64,000 bases of DNA from Mycobacterium sp. DL592 (GTDB lineage Bacteria > Actinomycetota > Actinomycetes > Mycobacteriales > Mycobacteriaceae): the NCBI RefSeq assembly GCF_011694515.1, contig NZ_CP050192.1:1017650-1081649 (forward strand). The letters run 5' to 3'. The notes under the pieces are model-generated. The model had not been told where the DNA came from. It searched no databases and saw only the letters and a list, made by a program, of their open reading frames with translations. Below are positions 49,209 through 56,932 of this stretch, piece after piece (the stretch's first letter is position 1; each line of letters opens with the position of its first letter). The position numbers and the translations under genes were made by a program.

Positions 49209-49566
49209 CGTTCTGCCGCCGTGTCCGGCGTGTGCCAGTGAGTTCACCTACGAGCAGGGGGCACTCCTGGTGTGCCCGATGTGTGCGCACGAGTGGTCGG
49301 CTGATGAGGTGTCCGATGTCGATTCGGCGCACGCCGGTGCCGCGATCAAGGACTCGGTGGGCAACGTCCTCGCTGACGGAGACACTGTGATCGTCGCGAC
49401 GACCGTGAAGGTCAAGGGCGGCGGTGGTGGGGTCATCAAAGCCGGCACGAAGGTCCGTGGAATCCGGCTCATCTCCGATGGCGTCGGCGATCACGACATC
49501 GACGCAAATGTGCCGGGCTTCGGGCGCATACAGTTGAAGTCGAGCGTGGTGAAGAAGGTCGTCTGA
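49201..49566 (+). CDS. phnA: PhnA/YjdM zinc-ribbon protein
   Basis: 121 residues, overlapping the ychF stop by 8 bases, so translation is coupled. The N-terminal zinc ribbon has CPAC and CPMC pairs, followed by SADEV, DSVGNVLADGDTV and KVKGGGGGVIKAGTKVRGIRL, all typical of PhnA (YjdM). Once named for alkylphosphonate uptake, the family is not part of C-P lyase itself and its role is unclear. Confidence 0.93.
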   Translation: MSDVLPPCPACASEFTYEQGALLVCPMCAHEWSADEVSDVDSAHAGAAIKDSVGNVLADGDTVIVATTVKVKGGGGGVIKAGTKVRGIRLISDGVGDHDIDANVPGFGRIQLKSSVVKKVV

Positions 49567-49608
49567 GTGCAGTGACGACTGTGCGGGATATCAGGCCCAC
49601 ACTCGCGC

Positions 49609-50037
49609 TCAGTCGTAGACGACATCCAATCCGCGCCGCGCGAGGTCGGCCAGCGCCGCGCGCCTGCGCGCCAGCTCTTCCGGGGGATGGCCGATCCAGT
49701 CGGTGATCTCACCGACGACCCGTACCGGCTCCCGGGTGCGGTAGGAACGCGTGGGATTGCCCGGGAACCGCTTGTCGGTGACGTTCGGGTCGTCCTCGAG
49801 GGCACCGGTCGGCTCCACGATGTAGATCCGCCCGCGCCCTTCGCCCACGGCCAGCTCCGCACCCCAGGTGGCGGCATCCAACGTCTGCGTGACGTACACG
49901 TGGTTGGCCAGGCGCCCCTGGTCGTGGTTCATCCGTCGCCCCGCAATGAGCAGATCGCCCACCGCGAGGTCGGCTTTGGTTCCGTGCAGGTATGCGCCGG
50001 ACTCATGTGGCACAAAGGGTTTCGGTCCCGTGGACAC
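49609..50037 (-). CDS. arr: NAD+-rifampin ADP-ribosyltransferase
   Basis: 142 residues from GTG 50037, with GGAG 6 bases upstream; the frame extends to 50121 without family similarity. Arr inactivates rifamycins by ADP-ribosylating the C23 hydroxyl. The triad His18 (YLHGTKADL), Tyr48 (NHVYVTQTLDA) and Asp83 (LEDDPNVTDKRFPGNPT) is in register with H19/Y49/D84 of M. smegmatis Arr. RGRIYIVEPTG and SYRTREPVRVVG are also present. A catalytically complete chromosomal arr predicts intrinsic rifampin tolerance. A strong hairpin lies in its upstream region. Confidence 0.95.
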   Translation of the reverse strand: MSTGPKPFVPHESGAYLHGTKADLAVGDLLIAGRRMNHDQGRLANHVYVTQTLDAATWGAELAVGEGRGRIYIVEPTGALEDDPNVTDKRFPGNPTRSYRTREPVRVVGEITDWIGHPPEELARRRAALADLARRGLDVVYD

Positions 50038-50082
50038 GGCATTCTCCGTCCTGTCGGATGTTCTGACACGACGAGTCTGCGA

Positions 50083-50117
50083 CAGACCCCGGGCCTTGCC
50101 GCAAGCCCCGGGGTCTG
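50083..50117. terminator. Long hairpin between arr and hxlR
   Basis: CAGACCCCGGG (50083-50093) pairs perfectly with CCCGGGGTCTG (50107-50117). Four more base pairs form inside after one mismatch. No T tract follows on either strand. It lies 29 bases beyond the stop of the leftward HxlR-family gene and 45 bases before the arr start, so it may end hxlR transcription or act as a leader structure controlling arr. Confidence 0.55.
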
Positions 50118-50146
50118 CCATAGTCTGAAGAGGGCGGGGTCGGCAA

Positions 50147-50566
50147 TCACGTGCGGTGGAACCGTTGCCTGTTCTGTTCGATGTGGGGTTGCGCGGCGAC
50201 CGCCCAGTTCGCCACTGCCATAACGGGTTCGGTGAAGCTGACTCCCAGCGGGGTCAATTCGTACTCTGTGTGGGGTGCGGCTTCCGGGTGCACCGTACGG
50301 CGGACCAGTCCGTCCCGTTCGAGTTTGCGCAGGGTGACGGTGAGCATCCGATGCGAGATGCCGACGACGGCGCGTTGGACGGCGTTGAAGCGTAGCGACC
50401 CCGAACTGAGGCACAGGATGACCATGAGGGTCCACTTGTCGCCGAGCTGGCTGAGTATGTCTCGCACGATGCGGCAATCAGAACCTTCGCCTGCGGCCAC
50501 CCGGAGGCCATCGGGGGTGTAGGTGGTGGCGCAGTTGTCGATGACCGTCACGGTGCGCGTCGTCAT
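50147..50566 (-). CDS. HxlR-family winged-helix transcriptional regulator
   Basis: 139 residues. HxlR features: CRIVRDILSQLGDKWTLMVI, LRFNAVQRAVVGISHRMLTVTLRKLERDGLVRRTV (shown in overlapping parts) and HTEYELTPLG, a typical wing. Single conserved Cys in the DCRIV region may sense electrophiles or oxidation, as in HypR/QorR-type members; that is inference. Divergent from a PPOX/YciI gene pair, with palindromic sites between them that it probably binds. Confidence 0.93.
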   Translation of the reverse strand: MTTRTVTVIDNCATTYTPDGLRVAAGEGSDCRIVRDILSQLGDKWTLMVILCLSSGSLRFNAVQRAVVGISHRMLTVTLRKLERDGLVRRTVHPEAAPHTEYELTPLGVSFTEPVMAVANWAVAAQPHIEQNRQRFHRT

Positions 50567-50586
50567 GGGTTACCTCCGAGTCGATC

Positions 50587-50604
50587 ACGCACTTTGAAGT
50601 GCGT
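50587..50604. promoter_or_regulatory. Palindromic operator for the HxlR-type regulator
   Basis: ACGCACTT-TG-AAGTGCGT is a perfect inverted repeat with 8-bp arms and a 2-base spacer, 21 bases upstream of the hxlR-family start. The right half recurs as TGAAGTGCGTA at 50650-50660 near the divergent PPOX gene. Both fall in the 128-base divergent intergenic region, as expected for autoregulation. Confidence 0.68.
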
Positions 50605-50649
50605 TCTTGCGGTGGACATGCGTCCAGGGAAGCATCAGCAGCGGTTACT

Positions 50650-50660
50650 TGAAGTGCGTA
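50650..50660. promoter_or_regulatory. Second half-site copy of the HxlR operator
   Basis: TGAAGTGCGTA repeats the right half of the 50587 palindrome (TGAAGTGCGT), 55 bases downstream in the same orientation. The left half is degenerate (GGTTACT). It lies 35 bases before the PPOX start, close to where its promoter should be. Confidence 0.5.
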
Positions 50661-50694
50661 CCTGTTCCTTTGTACTCCGAGCAATGGAGGTTTC

Positions 50695-51084
50695 GTGGCG
50701 ACATTCACCGAACAGGAATTGGCCTATCTCAGGGGCCAGCCTTTGATGCGGTTTGCATCAGCCTCCGCGTCGGCCATGCCTGATGTGGTCGCAGTGGCAT
50801 TTTCGGTGGACGGCGACGAGATCGTCACGGCCGGCTTCGATATCACCAAAACCGTTCGCTACCACAACATCAAGGTCAATCCCCATGCTGCGGTGGTGAT
50901 CGACGACCTCGCCGCCACGGAGCCCTGGACTCCCCGAGGCATCAAGATTCGCGGTAAGGCCCGCATCGAAGAAGACACCGCCGGACAGAGATTTCGCATC
51001 ACGCCCGAGGTGATCTGGAGCTGGGGCATCAACGACCCCGCCGAGGGGATTCCGAGGATGGAACGAAGGAGTGTCGCGCCATGA
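50695..51084 (+). CDS. PPOX-class F420-dependent oxidoreductase family protein
   Basis: 129 residues, GTG start with TGGAGG 5 bases upstream. The split-barrel fold is shown by LRGQPLMRFASASASAMPDV, GFDITKTVRYHNIKVNPHAA and IKIRGKARIEE; the C-terminal VIWSWGIND is typical of small F420-binding PPOX proteins of actinobacteria. Reductase activity on a xenobiotic is inference. Coupled to the downstream YciI gene (ATGA) and divergent from the HxlR regulator. Confidence 0.87.
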   Translation: MATFTEQELAYLRGQPLMRFASASASAMPDVVAVAFSVDGDEIVTAGFDITKTVRYHNIKVNPHAAVVIDDLAATEPWTPRGIKIRGKARIEEDTAGQRFRITPEVIWSWGINDPAEGIPRMERRSVAP

Positions 51085-51449
51085 ATGACTCAGGCAACCA
51101 ATCGGGTATCACCGAGCTGTACGTGCTCATCATGACCCCGCTTCCGCTGGCATCGAATGCCGCCGCCGAGACACCGCCCGGCGAACCGACACCATTGGAA
51201 ATCCACTACGCGTATGTGCACCAACTGGTCGAGCAGGGGAAGGTCTTGCTCATCGGCCCGTGCCTGGGCGAGCCGACCATCAACGGCCAGGCGCCGGTAC
51301 CGCCCGGCATCGGCGTCCTGCGGGTCGCATCACGCGAGGAAGCCGAAGCGATTGCCCACAACGAGCCGTTCCACACCATGGGCTGGCGGCGCAACACCGT
51401 GATGGCGTGGACGCCAAAGTTCGGCACCCTCGTCGACCTGCTCAGGTAG
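51081..51449 (+). CDS. YciI-family protein
   Basis: 122 residues, start overlapping the PPOX stop by 4 bases. The ferredoxin-like YciI fold is suggested by ELYVLIMTP, HYAYVHQLVEQGKVLLIGPCL, GIGVLRVASREEAEAIAHNEPFH. The paired His/Asp of enzyme-like members is partly kept (HYAYVHQ). Probably a small dimeric enzyme or accessory acting with the PPOX protein under HxlR control. Confidence 0.83.
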   Translation: MNDSGNQSGITELYVLIMTPLPLASNAAAETPPGEPTPLEIHYAYVHQLVEQGKVLLIGPCLGEPTINGQAPVPPGIGVLRVASREEAEAIAHNEPFHTMGWRRNTVMAWTPKFGTLVDLLR

Positions 51450-51454
51450 AGACG

Positions 51455-51892
51455 TCAGTTGGGTTTCGGCGCGGTCGTTGCGCTCTCGCACGCGGCACCA
51501 AGCGCCTTCGAGGAGTTGTACACGTCATCGGCGGAACCGGCCGGGTTCTGGGCGATCGCCGTGTAGGCGACCACCAGCGCCTCGATGATGTCGGCGTCGG
51601 GTGTGGTCACCTCGGCCTTGATGTCTTCGAGCTTCTTGGCGGTGCCGGCCGGATCGGCGTCCGGGTTGTTACCCATCACGGCGTCGATCTGGGAACAGGC
51701 CGCCGCGAGCGTGCCGGCCTGGGCAGTGGCCGCCGCACTCGCGGACGTCGTTGCACTGACAGATGTCGTGGACGACGCCGACGACGCCGACGAGGTCGAC
51801 GAGGACTGCGAACCGCCACAGCCGGATAGGGACAGGCTCAGCGCGGCCACGGCAATGGGTGCGATAAGCGTGGTCGTGAGCAGTCGTGGCAT
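51455..51892 (-). CDS. Small lipoprotein with Ser/Thr linker
   Basis: 145 residues. Signal peptide with lipobox LSGC (residues 22-25, after IAPIAVAALSLS) marks a lipoprotein anchored in the cell membrane. A Ser/Thr/Ala linker of about 35 residues precedes a helical domain (AACSQIDAVMGNNP, KKLEDIKAEVTTPDADIIEALVVAY) with a second Cys near the end (GAACESAT), likely a disulphide with AACS. Function unknown. Confidence 0.82.
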   Translation of the reverse strand: MPRLLTTTLIAPIAVAALSLSLSGCGGSQSSSTSSASSASSTTSVSATTSASAAATAQAGTLAAACSQIDAVMGNNPDADPAGTAKKLEDIKAEVTTPDADIIEALVVAYTAIAQNPAGSADDVYNSSKALGAACESATTAPKPN

Positions 51893-52006
51893 GGCGGGTT
51901 CCTCTCATAGGGGTGAACGGAGGCAGCATAGTTGCCCCGGGAAAGAGCTGCAGCGACGGAGGGCCTTAGGGCCCCATCCGGGTGCTCGTCGTGCGACGCT
52001 GTCACC

Positions 52007-53242
52007 ATGCGATCGAGTCAGGAGCCGCGCAGAGGACGGGCGTGGGTCGCGCTGCTCGCCGTCGCGTTCATCGCCGGCTGCTCGCCCACGCCGGCACCGC
52101 CCGCCGTGCTGAAACCGTTGAACGCACAGGCATTTCAAGCCGCCATCGAGTCGGCGGCAAAGAAACTCCTGGTGCCCGGCGCGATGGTGCTGCTGCGCAC
52201 CCCGCAGGGCACCGTCGCCGCCGCAACCGGCACCACCGAACTCGGCGCCCAGACACCTCCGACGGCGGCCACCCACTTCCGCATCGCCTCCAACACCAAG
52301 ACCATGACCGCCGCGCTGATCATCCTGCTGGCCCAAGACGGCAAGCTCAATCTCACCGACCCGGTATCGGCGTATGTGCCGAACGTGCCTGGCGGACAAG
52401 ACATCACCATCGCGCAGCTGCTCACCATGCGCAGCGGACTCTACGGCTACACCGAAGACCCCGCATTAGCCGATGTGATGGACGCCGAGCCGGCCAAGGC
52501 GTGGAACCCGCAGGACGCGCTCGCCATCGCATTCCGGCACCCGCCGAAGTTCGCCCCGGGCACCGCCTACGACTACAGCAACACCAACTACGCACTGCTG
52601 GGTCTGATCGCCGAAAAGGTCGGCGCGGCACCGCTCGCCGAGCAGCTGCAGTCGCGGCTGTTCACGCCCTTCGGCCTTGCCCACACGTCGCTTCCCGCCA
52701 GGGACAACACCGCGCTGCCCACGCCCTACTCCCACGGCTACATGTACGGCGGCAGCATGTATGCCCTCGCCGACGTGCCCTACCCGCCGCAGATGCAGGC
52801 CGCCGCGAGGGCAGGGGCGCTGCAACCTGTCGACTACACCCACCAGAACTCGTCGTATGCCGCCGCGGCGGGCGGGGCGATCTCCACCGCCGAGGATCTG
52901 GCCACCTGGATCAAAGCCATTGTCGCAGGCCAGGTTTTCGATGCCGACCACCACCGGCAGTGGCTGGACAGTCTGCAGCCGGAGGACCCCAACGCCCCCG
53001 ACGGGCAGAAGTACGGCTACGGGATCTCCTATCAGCGGTTCGGCCCGAATGCCGCCATGTACTACCACGGCGGTGAGATGCCGGGCTTCAATTCGTTCAT
53101 GGGCTACGACCCGGACCGCGATGTGACACTCGTGATCTGGACGAACCTGACGTTGTCCCTTGACGGCAGGACGACAGCCAACGCGCTGCTGCCCACTGCG
53201 CTCAACGAGATCTACGCCGGGCTGTCGCTGAGCGGTCCCTAG
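52007..53242 (+). CDS. Beta-lactamase-fold serine hydrolase, lipoprotein
   Basis: 411 residues from ATG 52007. Lipobox IAGC at about 22-25 follows a short hydrophobic stretch. The class C beta-lactamase/DD-peptidase fold is shown by SNTK (SxxK) in FRIASNTKTMTAALI, YSN in YDYSNTNYALLG and HGG (KTG-equivalent) in YYHGGEMPGFNSF. Such proteins act as D-alanyl-D-alanine peptidases or esterases; the substrate is unknown. The stop overlaps the convergent diguanylate cyclase by 4 bases. Confidence 0.9.
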   Translation: MRSSQEPRRGRAWVALLAVAFIAGCSPTPAPPAVLKPLNAQAFQAAIESAAKKLLVPGAMVLLRTPQGTVAAATGTTELGAQTPPTAATHFRIASNTKTMTAALIILLAQDGKLNLTDPVSAYVPNVPGGQDITIAQLLTMRSGLYGYTEDPALADVMDAEPAKAWNPQDALAIAFRHPPKFAPGTAYDYSNTNYALLGLIAEKVGAAPLAEQLQSRLFTPFGLAHTSLPARDNTALPTPYSHGYMYGGSMYALADVPYPPQMQAAARAGALQPVDYTHQNSSYAAAAGGAISTAEDLATWIKAIVAGQVFDADHHRQWLDSLQPEDPNAPDGQKYGYGISYQRFGPNAAMYYHGGEMPGFNSFMGYDPDRDVTLVIWTNLTLSLDGRTTANALLPTALNEIYAGLSLSGP

Positions 53243-54333
53243 CCGTCGGCGTCCGTGAGGGTGCTGACTCGATTTCGCCCGTTCTGTTTGGCGTGGTAGA
53301 GCGCACGGTCGCCGGCCCTGATGAGTTCTGTCGGGGTGGCGATGCCTTCTCCCAGCGTGGCAGCGCCGATGCTGATTGTGACCGCGCGGTTCTTCCACGG
53401 GGCGCGCTGCACGATCCTCCGAAAGCGTTCCCCCAGAACGAAAGCGCCTCTCATCGTGGTCTCCGGAAGGATGACGGCGAACTCCTCCCCGCCGTAGCGG
53501 AACAGTTGGTCATTGCTGCGCAGTTCAGCTTGCAGCAGCTGTGCGACGGCGCGTAGGGTCTCGTCTCCGGCCGGGTGGCCGAACTGGTCGTTGAGATCCT
53601 TGAAGCGGTCGATGTCGATCATGAGCAAAGCCAGCGAGGTCCGGCGAGATAGCGCCCGTTGGCATTCCTCTTCCAGCTTGAGGTCGAAGCAACGACGGTT
53701 CTTGATCCCGGTGAGCACGTCGGTCACCGACTGCGTTTCGAGGTTGACCCTGACCTTCTCCATGTCCCGCTGATACTCGTGCATCAACTCCACATAGGTC
53801 TCCTGGTTCAGGATGGTCTCCTCCAGGGTCGCGATGCTGCGGCGCAGTTCGAGTTGAACCATGACTTCGCGGGAGAGGATTTCCAGCGCCTGCTGTTGTG
53901 TGTCGGTGAGTTGTCGCGGCTCGCGGTCGATTACGCACAAGGTGCCGAGTGCTTCACCAGTCGGGGTCTGCAGAGGTGCGCCGGCATAGAACCGGATGTG
54001 TGGATCCCCGGTAACTAGCGGGTTGGCAGCGAACCGCTCGTCTTGAGTCGCGTCTTCGACGACCATCGTCTGGTCAGGGGTCATGATCGCGTGGCTGCAG
54101 AAAGCCAGGGAGCGTGGTGTCTCTTCCTTGTCGAGTCCGACATTGGCCTTGAACCACTGCCGGTCTTCATCGATCAGCGAGATCATTGCGATGGGCGTGC
54201 CGCAGATCAGCGATGCCAGCGTGGCGAAATCGTTGTACGCCTGCTCGGGAAGAGTGTCGAGGATCTCGTATTCCTTCAGGACGCTCAGGCGTTGCTGCTC
54301 GTTGGCTGGAGTCGGAAACTCGGCGTCGGTCAT
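53239..54333 (-). CDS. Soluble GAF-GGDEF diguanylate cyclase
   Basis: 364 residues from ATG 54333. GAF domain about 20-165 (LASLICGTPIAMISLIDEDR, FCSHAIMTPDQTMVVEDATQ, GAPLQTPTGEALGTLCVIDR), a coiled-coil linker to about 205, then GGDEF with active site GGEEF (281-285) and inhibitory RxxD at 272-275. No membrane segment. It should make cyclic di-GMP in response to a GAF-bound ligand or redox state. Different input from the PAS/membrane cyclase at 31.3 kb. Confidence 0.92.
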   Translation of the reverse strand: MTDAEFPTPANEQQRLSVLKEYEILDTLPEQAYNDFATLASLICGTPIAMISLIDEDRQWFKANVGLDKEETPRSLAFCSHAIMTPDQTMVVEDATQDERFAANPLVTGDPHIRFYAGAPLQTPTGEALGTLCVIDREPRQLTDTQQQALEILSREVMVQLELRRSIATLEETILNQETYVELMHEYQRDMEKVRVNLETQSVTDVLTGIKNRRCFDLKLEEECQRALSRRTSLALLMIDIDRFKDLNDQFGHPAGDETLRAVAQLLQAELRSNDQLFRYGGEEFAVILPETTMRGAFVLGERFRRIVQRAPWKNRAVTISIGAATLGEGIATPTELIRAGDRALYHAKQNGRNRVSTLTDADG

Positions 54334-54484
54334 GCTGCCCCCAATCCCATTTGCCGATGGTCGCGGACGACCAGCGTAGCCGCCCCGCACGTCGCGTCCA
54401 CCGATCGGGGGACAACGGATTCAACCGCCATCCCGGCCACCCGGTGGACACCGCAACCGCCCGGCATCGGCGAATCTGAATCAC

Positions 54485-54622
54485 ATGAAGCCGAACACGA
54501 TCATCACTCAGCAGGCCGCCCTGGACACCTACCGCGGCCCGGACATCTCCAGCACCTGGATCGCCCCGATCGAGCAGCTCATCACCGTGTACCGGCCGGC
54601 GGGCGAGCTCGTGAATGCCTAG
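54485..54622 (+). CDS. Possible small protein, 45 residues, unknown
   Basis: ATG 54485 to TAG 54622, encoding 45 residues that start MKPNTIITQQAALDTYRGP and contain ISSTWIAPIEQLITVYRPAG. It is too short for usual gene finding. Support: its own terminator 27 bases after the stop, a promoter-bearing gap of 151 bases upstream, and divergence from the GGDEF gene. No Shine-Dalgarno is clear, so it may be leaderless. No motif or family recognised. Confidence 0.5.
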   Translation: MKPNTIITQQAALDTYRGPDISSTWIAPIEQLITVYRPAGELVNA

Positions 54623-54648
54623 ACGATTCCTGCCTCTCCCATGAAAGA

Positions 54649-54690
54649 AACACACGCCCCTGCGGGCTCTCCCTCCCGCAGGGGTGTGTT
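54649..54690 (+). terminator. Hairpin terminator after the 45-codon ORF
   Basis: CCCCTGCGGG (54657-54666) pairs with CCCGCAGGGG (54675-54684) around an 8-base loop. Six further pairs (54649-54654 with 54685-54690) lie beyond a 2-base bulge. The 3' side is GT-rich in place of a clean T tract. It directly precedes the promoter of the next lipoprotein gene. Confidence 0.7.
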
Positions 54691-54697
54691 GTGTGGC

Positions 54698-54703
54698 TAC
54701 GAT
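54698..54703 (+). promoter_or_regulatory. -10 box of the 54710 lipoprotein gene, leaderless type
   Basis: TACGAT ends 6 bases before ATG 54710, just beyond the terminator hairpin. No ribosome-binding site is present. Confidence 0.5.
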
Positions 54704-54709
54704 CCGTGC

Positions 54710-55213
54710 ATGCGGGGTGCGATCGCGGTCATGGCAGTAGTTGTCCTCAGCGCCGGATGCGCCCAACCGAAGACCACCAGCGAGAGTCCGGCAGCCACTG
54801 TCGTCGACACCCCGAGCGCCACGCCCGTGCAGCAGGCGGTGCCCTTCGGCACCACCCAGACCGTCAGCTCCGAAGGCGCCACCGCGCAGTACACCGTCGC
54901 CAACCTTCGCCAGGTTCCGCCCGACGCGCAGATCATCCCGGCCAAGGGCACGATGTACGCCGTCGACGTCACCATCGCCGCGCAGACCAGCACGACCACC
55001 TACAACGGGTTCTACTTCGTCGCCAAGGCCGCCGACGGGTCGACGATCGCCCCCGCCGTAGGCGCGGTCCGGCCGGGCATCACCGATGGGCAGCTGCCCG
55101 CGGGCCAGAAGACCGACGGCCACGTCGCCTATGACGTCCCCGGCGGCAAGACCATCACCGCGATCCTGCTGCGCGACCCGCACGGCAAGCTGCTCGCCGT
55201 GTGGGCCCAGTAG
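54710..55213 (+). CDS. Lipoprotein with immunoglobulin-like domain, unknown
   Basis: 167 residues from ATG 54710 (the frame is open from 54641 through the terminator, so that start is rejected). Lipobox LSAGC at about 13-17 gives a short lipoprotein signal. The mature part has a Ser/Thr/Pro linker and one beta-sandwich (TVSSEGATAQYTVANLRQVP, GTMYAVDVTIAAQTSTTTYN, QKTDGHVAYDVPGGKTITAI), similar in pattern to DUF4352/MPT63-like secreted domains. Function unknown. Confidence 0.82.
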   Translation: MRGAIAVMAVVVLSAGCAQPKTTSESPAATVVDTPSATPVQQAVPFGTTQTVSSEGATAQYTVANLRQVPPDAQIIPAKGTMYAVDVTIAAQTSTTTYNGFYFVAKAADGSTIAPAVGAVRPGITDGQLPAGQKTDGHVAYDVPGGKTITAILLRDPHGKLLAVWAQ

Positions 55214-55909
55214 TCAGCCGGGCATGACCTCGATCTCGTCGCCCAGGCGGGAGCCCTCGATCAGCGGCAGCGTGTCACCGCTCCAGAACCGGCCGGGGTC
55301 GAACCAGTTCTCGTTCTTCTCGGTGCGGATCAGCCCCATCTCCTCGTAGGTGATGGCGACGGTCTCCGCGCAGTAGGCGGTTTCCAGGCCGCTCTCACGC
55401 TTGGCGGTCTTGCGCCGCTCGGCGGATTCGCGAACCTTCTTGTGCAGGAACGGGATACCCCGCGTCCAGTCGCTGACCGTGGGGAGCTGGCCGCGAATCC
55501 AGCGGCCGGTCAGCCGGGCGGTCGACGGGAACGGCGTGCCGTCCATCCTGGCGATCACCTTGAGCAGCCGGTCTTCCTGTTCGGGGCTGGCGTGCGGGTG
55601 CAGCTGGCGCAGCCAGCAGCGCTGGCCGTAATGGAACAGCCACTGCTCGACGGCTTCCCGGGCGTCGTTGAGCTGCACGCCGCGATGGTTGGTCCCGGTC
55701 CACATGTCGGTCAGCTTCTGGCCGAGTTCGGCATGCCACATCAGCGGCGGCAGGTCGTCGATCGCCACCGTCATGCCGACATGGTTGATCGGGGCGTTGG
55801 TCAGCGTCTGGATCGCCCGGTCCGGGCCGGACCCGCCGCGAAACAGCCAGACATCCCCGGTACGGGTCTCGTTGAGCGCCTGTGTCAGCGACACGGTGTG
55901 CACGGTCAC
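55214..55909 (-). CDS. NlpC/P60-superfamily (permuted papain-like) protein
   Basis: 231 residues, GTG start. The permuted papain arrangement is seen: an early GDVWLFRGGSGPDRAIQ and catalytic-type His in NAPINHVGMTVAID, and the Cys late, in ETAYCAETVAITYEEMGL. This order is found in YiiX/LRAT-like hydrolases and acyltransferases. No signal peptide, so a cytosolic role on lipids or peptides is likely, unproven. Divergent from a 59-residue protein gene, 23 bases apart. Confidence 0.8.
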   Translation of the reverse strand: MTVHTVSLTQALNETRTGDVWLFRGGSGPDRAIQTLTNAPINHVGMTVAIDDLPPLMWHAELGQKLTDMWTGTNHRGVQLNDAREAVEQWLFHYGQRCWLRQLHPHASPEQEDRLLKVIARMDGTPFPSTARLTGRWIRGQLPTVSDWTRGIPFLHKKVRESAERRKTAKRESGLETAYCAETVAITYEEMGLIRTEKNENWFDPGRFWSGDTLPLIEGSRLGDEIEVMPG

Positions 55910-55919
55910 CAGCGCAGCT

Positions 55920-55925
55920 TAGTGT
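55920..55925 (+). promoter_or_regulatory. -10 box of the 55933 small gene, leaderless type
   Basis: TAGTGT ends 7 bases before ATG 55933, within the 23-base divergent gap. No ribosome-binding site is seen. Confidence 0.45.
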
Positions 55926-55932
55926 GGTCGGC

Positions 55933-56112
55933 ATGCGCAGCATCTGGAAGTGGATCGGGCTGGCCGGTGCGGCCGGCGTGGTGGCCGGCGGTGTTCTGGT
56001 CGCGCGGGATCAACGCCGCCGCAAGGCCTACACACCCGACCAGATCCGCAGCCGCCTGCACCAGCGTCTGGCCGACGCCGAAGCCGCCCAGCAGGCCGAC
56101 CAGCGCGACTAG
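55933..56112 (+). CDS. Small membrane-anchored protein, 59 residues
   Basis: From ATG 55933. One transmembrane helix (about 8-22, [15 protein letters not shown]) is followed by a basic stop-transfer (RDQRRRK) and a cytoplasmic amphipathic helix ([21 protein letters not shown]). Common small protein type in mycobacteria; function unknown. The 3' end overlaps the convergent cyclase by 4 bases. Confidence 0.78.
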   Translation: MRSIWKWIGLAGAAGVVAGGVLVARDQRRRKAYTPDQIRSRLHQRLADAEAAQQADQRD

Positions 56113-56897
56113 TTCAGCACCGCGTAGAGCCGGTGGGTACCGGCGAATCCCTTCAGCTCGGCGTCGCGGCCCCCGTCGAAGTCCCGGTCGGCCACCGCCT
56201 GCCGTACCGGCTCGCTGACCAGAACTTCACCGCCGTCGGCCTGGCTCGCCACCCGCGCAGCCATCGCCACGTTGCGGCCGAACAGGTCGTCGCCGCGGCG
56301 CACCGACTTGCCCATGTGGATGCCGATGCGCACGCGAATACTGTTGTGCCGCAGCTTCTTGGCATCGCGCGCCAGGGCCTGCTGCATCGCCACGCCACAG
56401 CGCACGGCGGCCGCCGGGTCGGCGAAGGCCACCATGAATCCGTCGCCCTGGCTCTTGACCACATGTCCGTCGTTGGTCTTGACCAGCCGCCGAACCTGCC
56501 GGTCGTGGGCCTCGATGACCTTGACGAACGACCGGTCCCCGATGCGTTCGTTGAGCGCGGTGGACTCCTCGATGTCGGAGAACATGATGACGACATTGCC
56601 GTCCGGCGCCAGCCGGGCCAGGTCGGGACGCTCCACATCGGCCCAGTCGGCGAGGTCCTCGATCGAGCTGCGCACCGCGCCGCCGAAACCCTGGGTGCGC
56701 ACCAGATTGGCGGTCTGCCATACCGTCTTGACCGCCTCGCGCCCGCCCGTCCACAGCAGGTTGCGGGTGTCCAACCGCGAACGCAGCTCCTCGGTCTCCT
56801 GCCTGCTGCGCTGCAGACGCGACCACAGCACGGCCAGCGCCACCGCCTCGGCGAGTGCCAGCACGGCCAGAACCGACACCGCGATCGTCCAACCCAC
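56109..56897 (-). CDS. Membrane-anchored class III adenylate/guanylate cyclase
   Basis: 262 residues, GTG start. One N-terminal transmembrane helix (about 4-24), a coiled-coil region with [16 protein letters not shown], then the catalytic domain from about 95: metal-binding Asp in [13 protein letters not shown], second Asp in [13 protein letters not shown], and the transition-state Asn/Arg in [13 protein letters not shown]. All main catalytic positions seem present, so it is probably active, making cyclic AMP or GMP. Nucleotide choice not decided. Confidence 0.9.
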   Translation of the reverse strand: MGWTIAVSVLAVLALAEAVALAVLWSRLQRSRQETEELRSRLDTRNLLWTGGREAVKTVWQTANLVRTQGFGGAVRSSIEDLADWADVERPDLARLAPDGNVVIMFSDIEESTALNERIGDRSFVKVIEAHDRQVRRLVKTNDGHVVKSQGDGFMVAFADPAAAVRCGVAMQQALARDAKKLRHNSIRVRIGIHMGKSVRRGDDLFGRNVAMAARVASQADGGEVLVSEPVRQAVADRDFDGGRDAELKGFAGTHRLYAVLN

Positions 56898-56932
56898 CTC
56901 TGCGTAGCCCTCCCGTCGGCAATCCTGAACAC

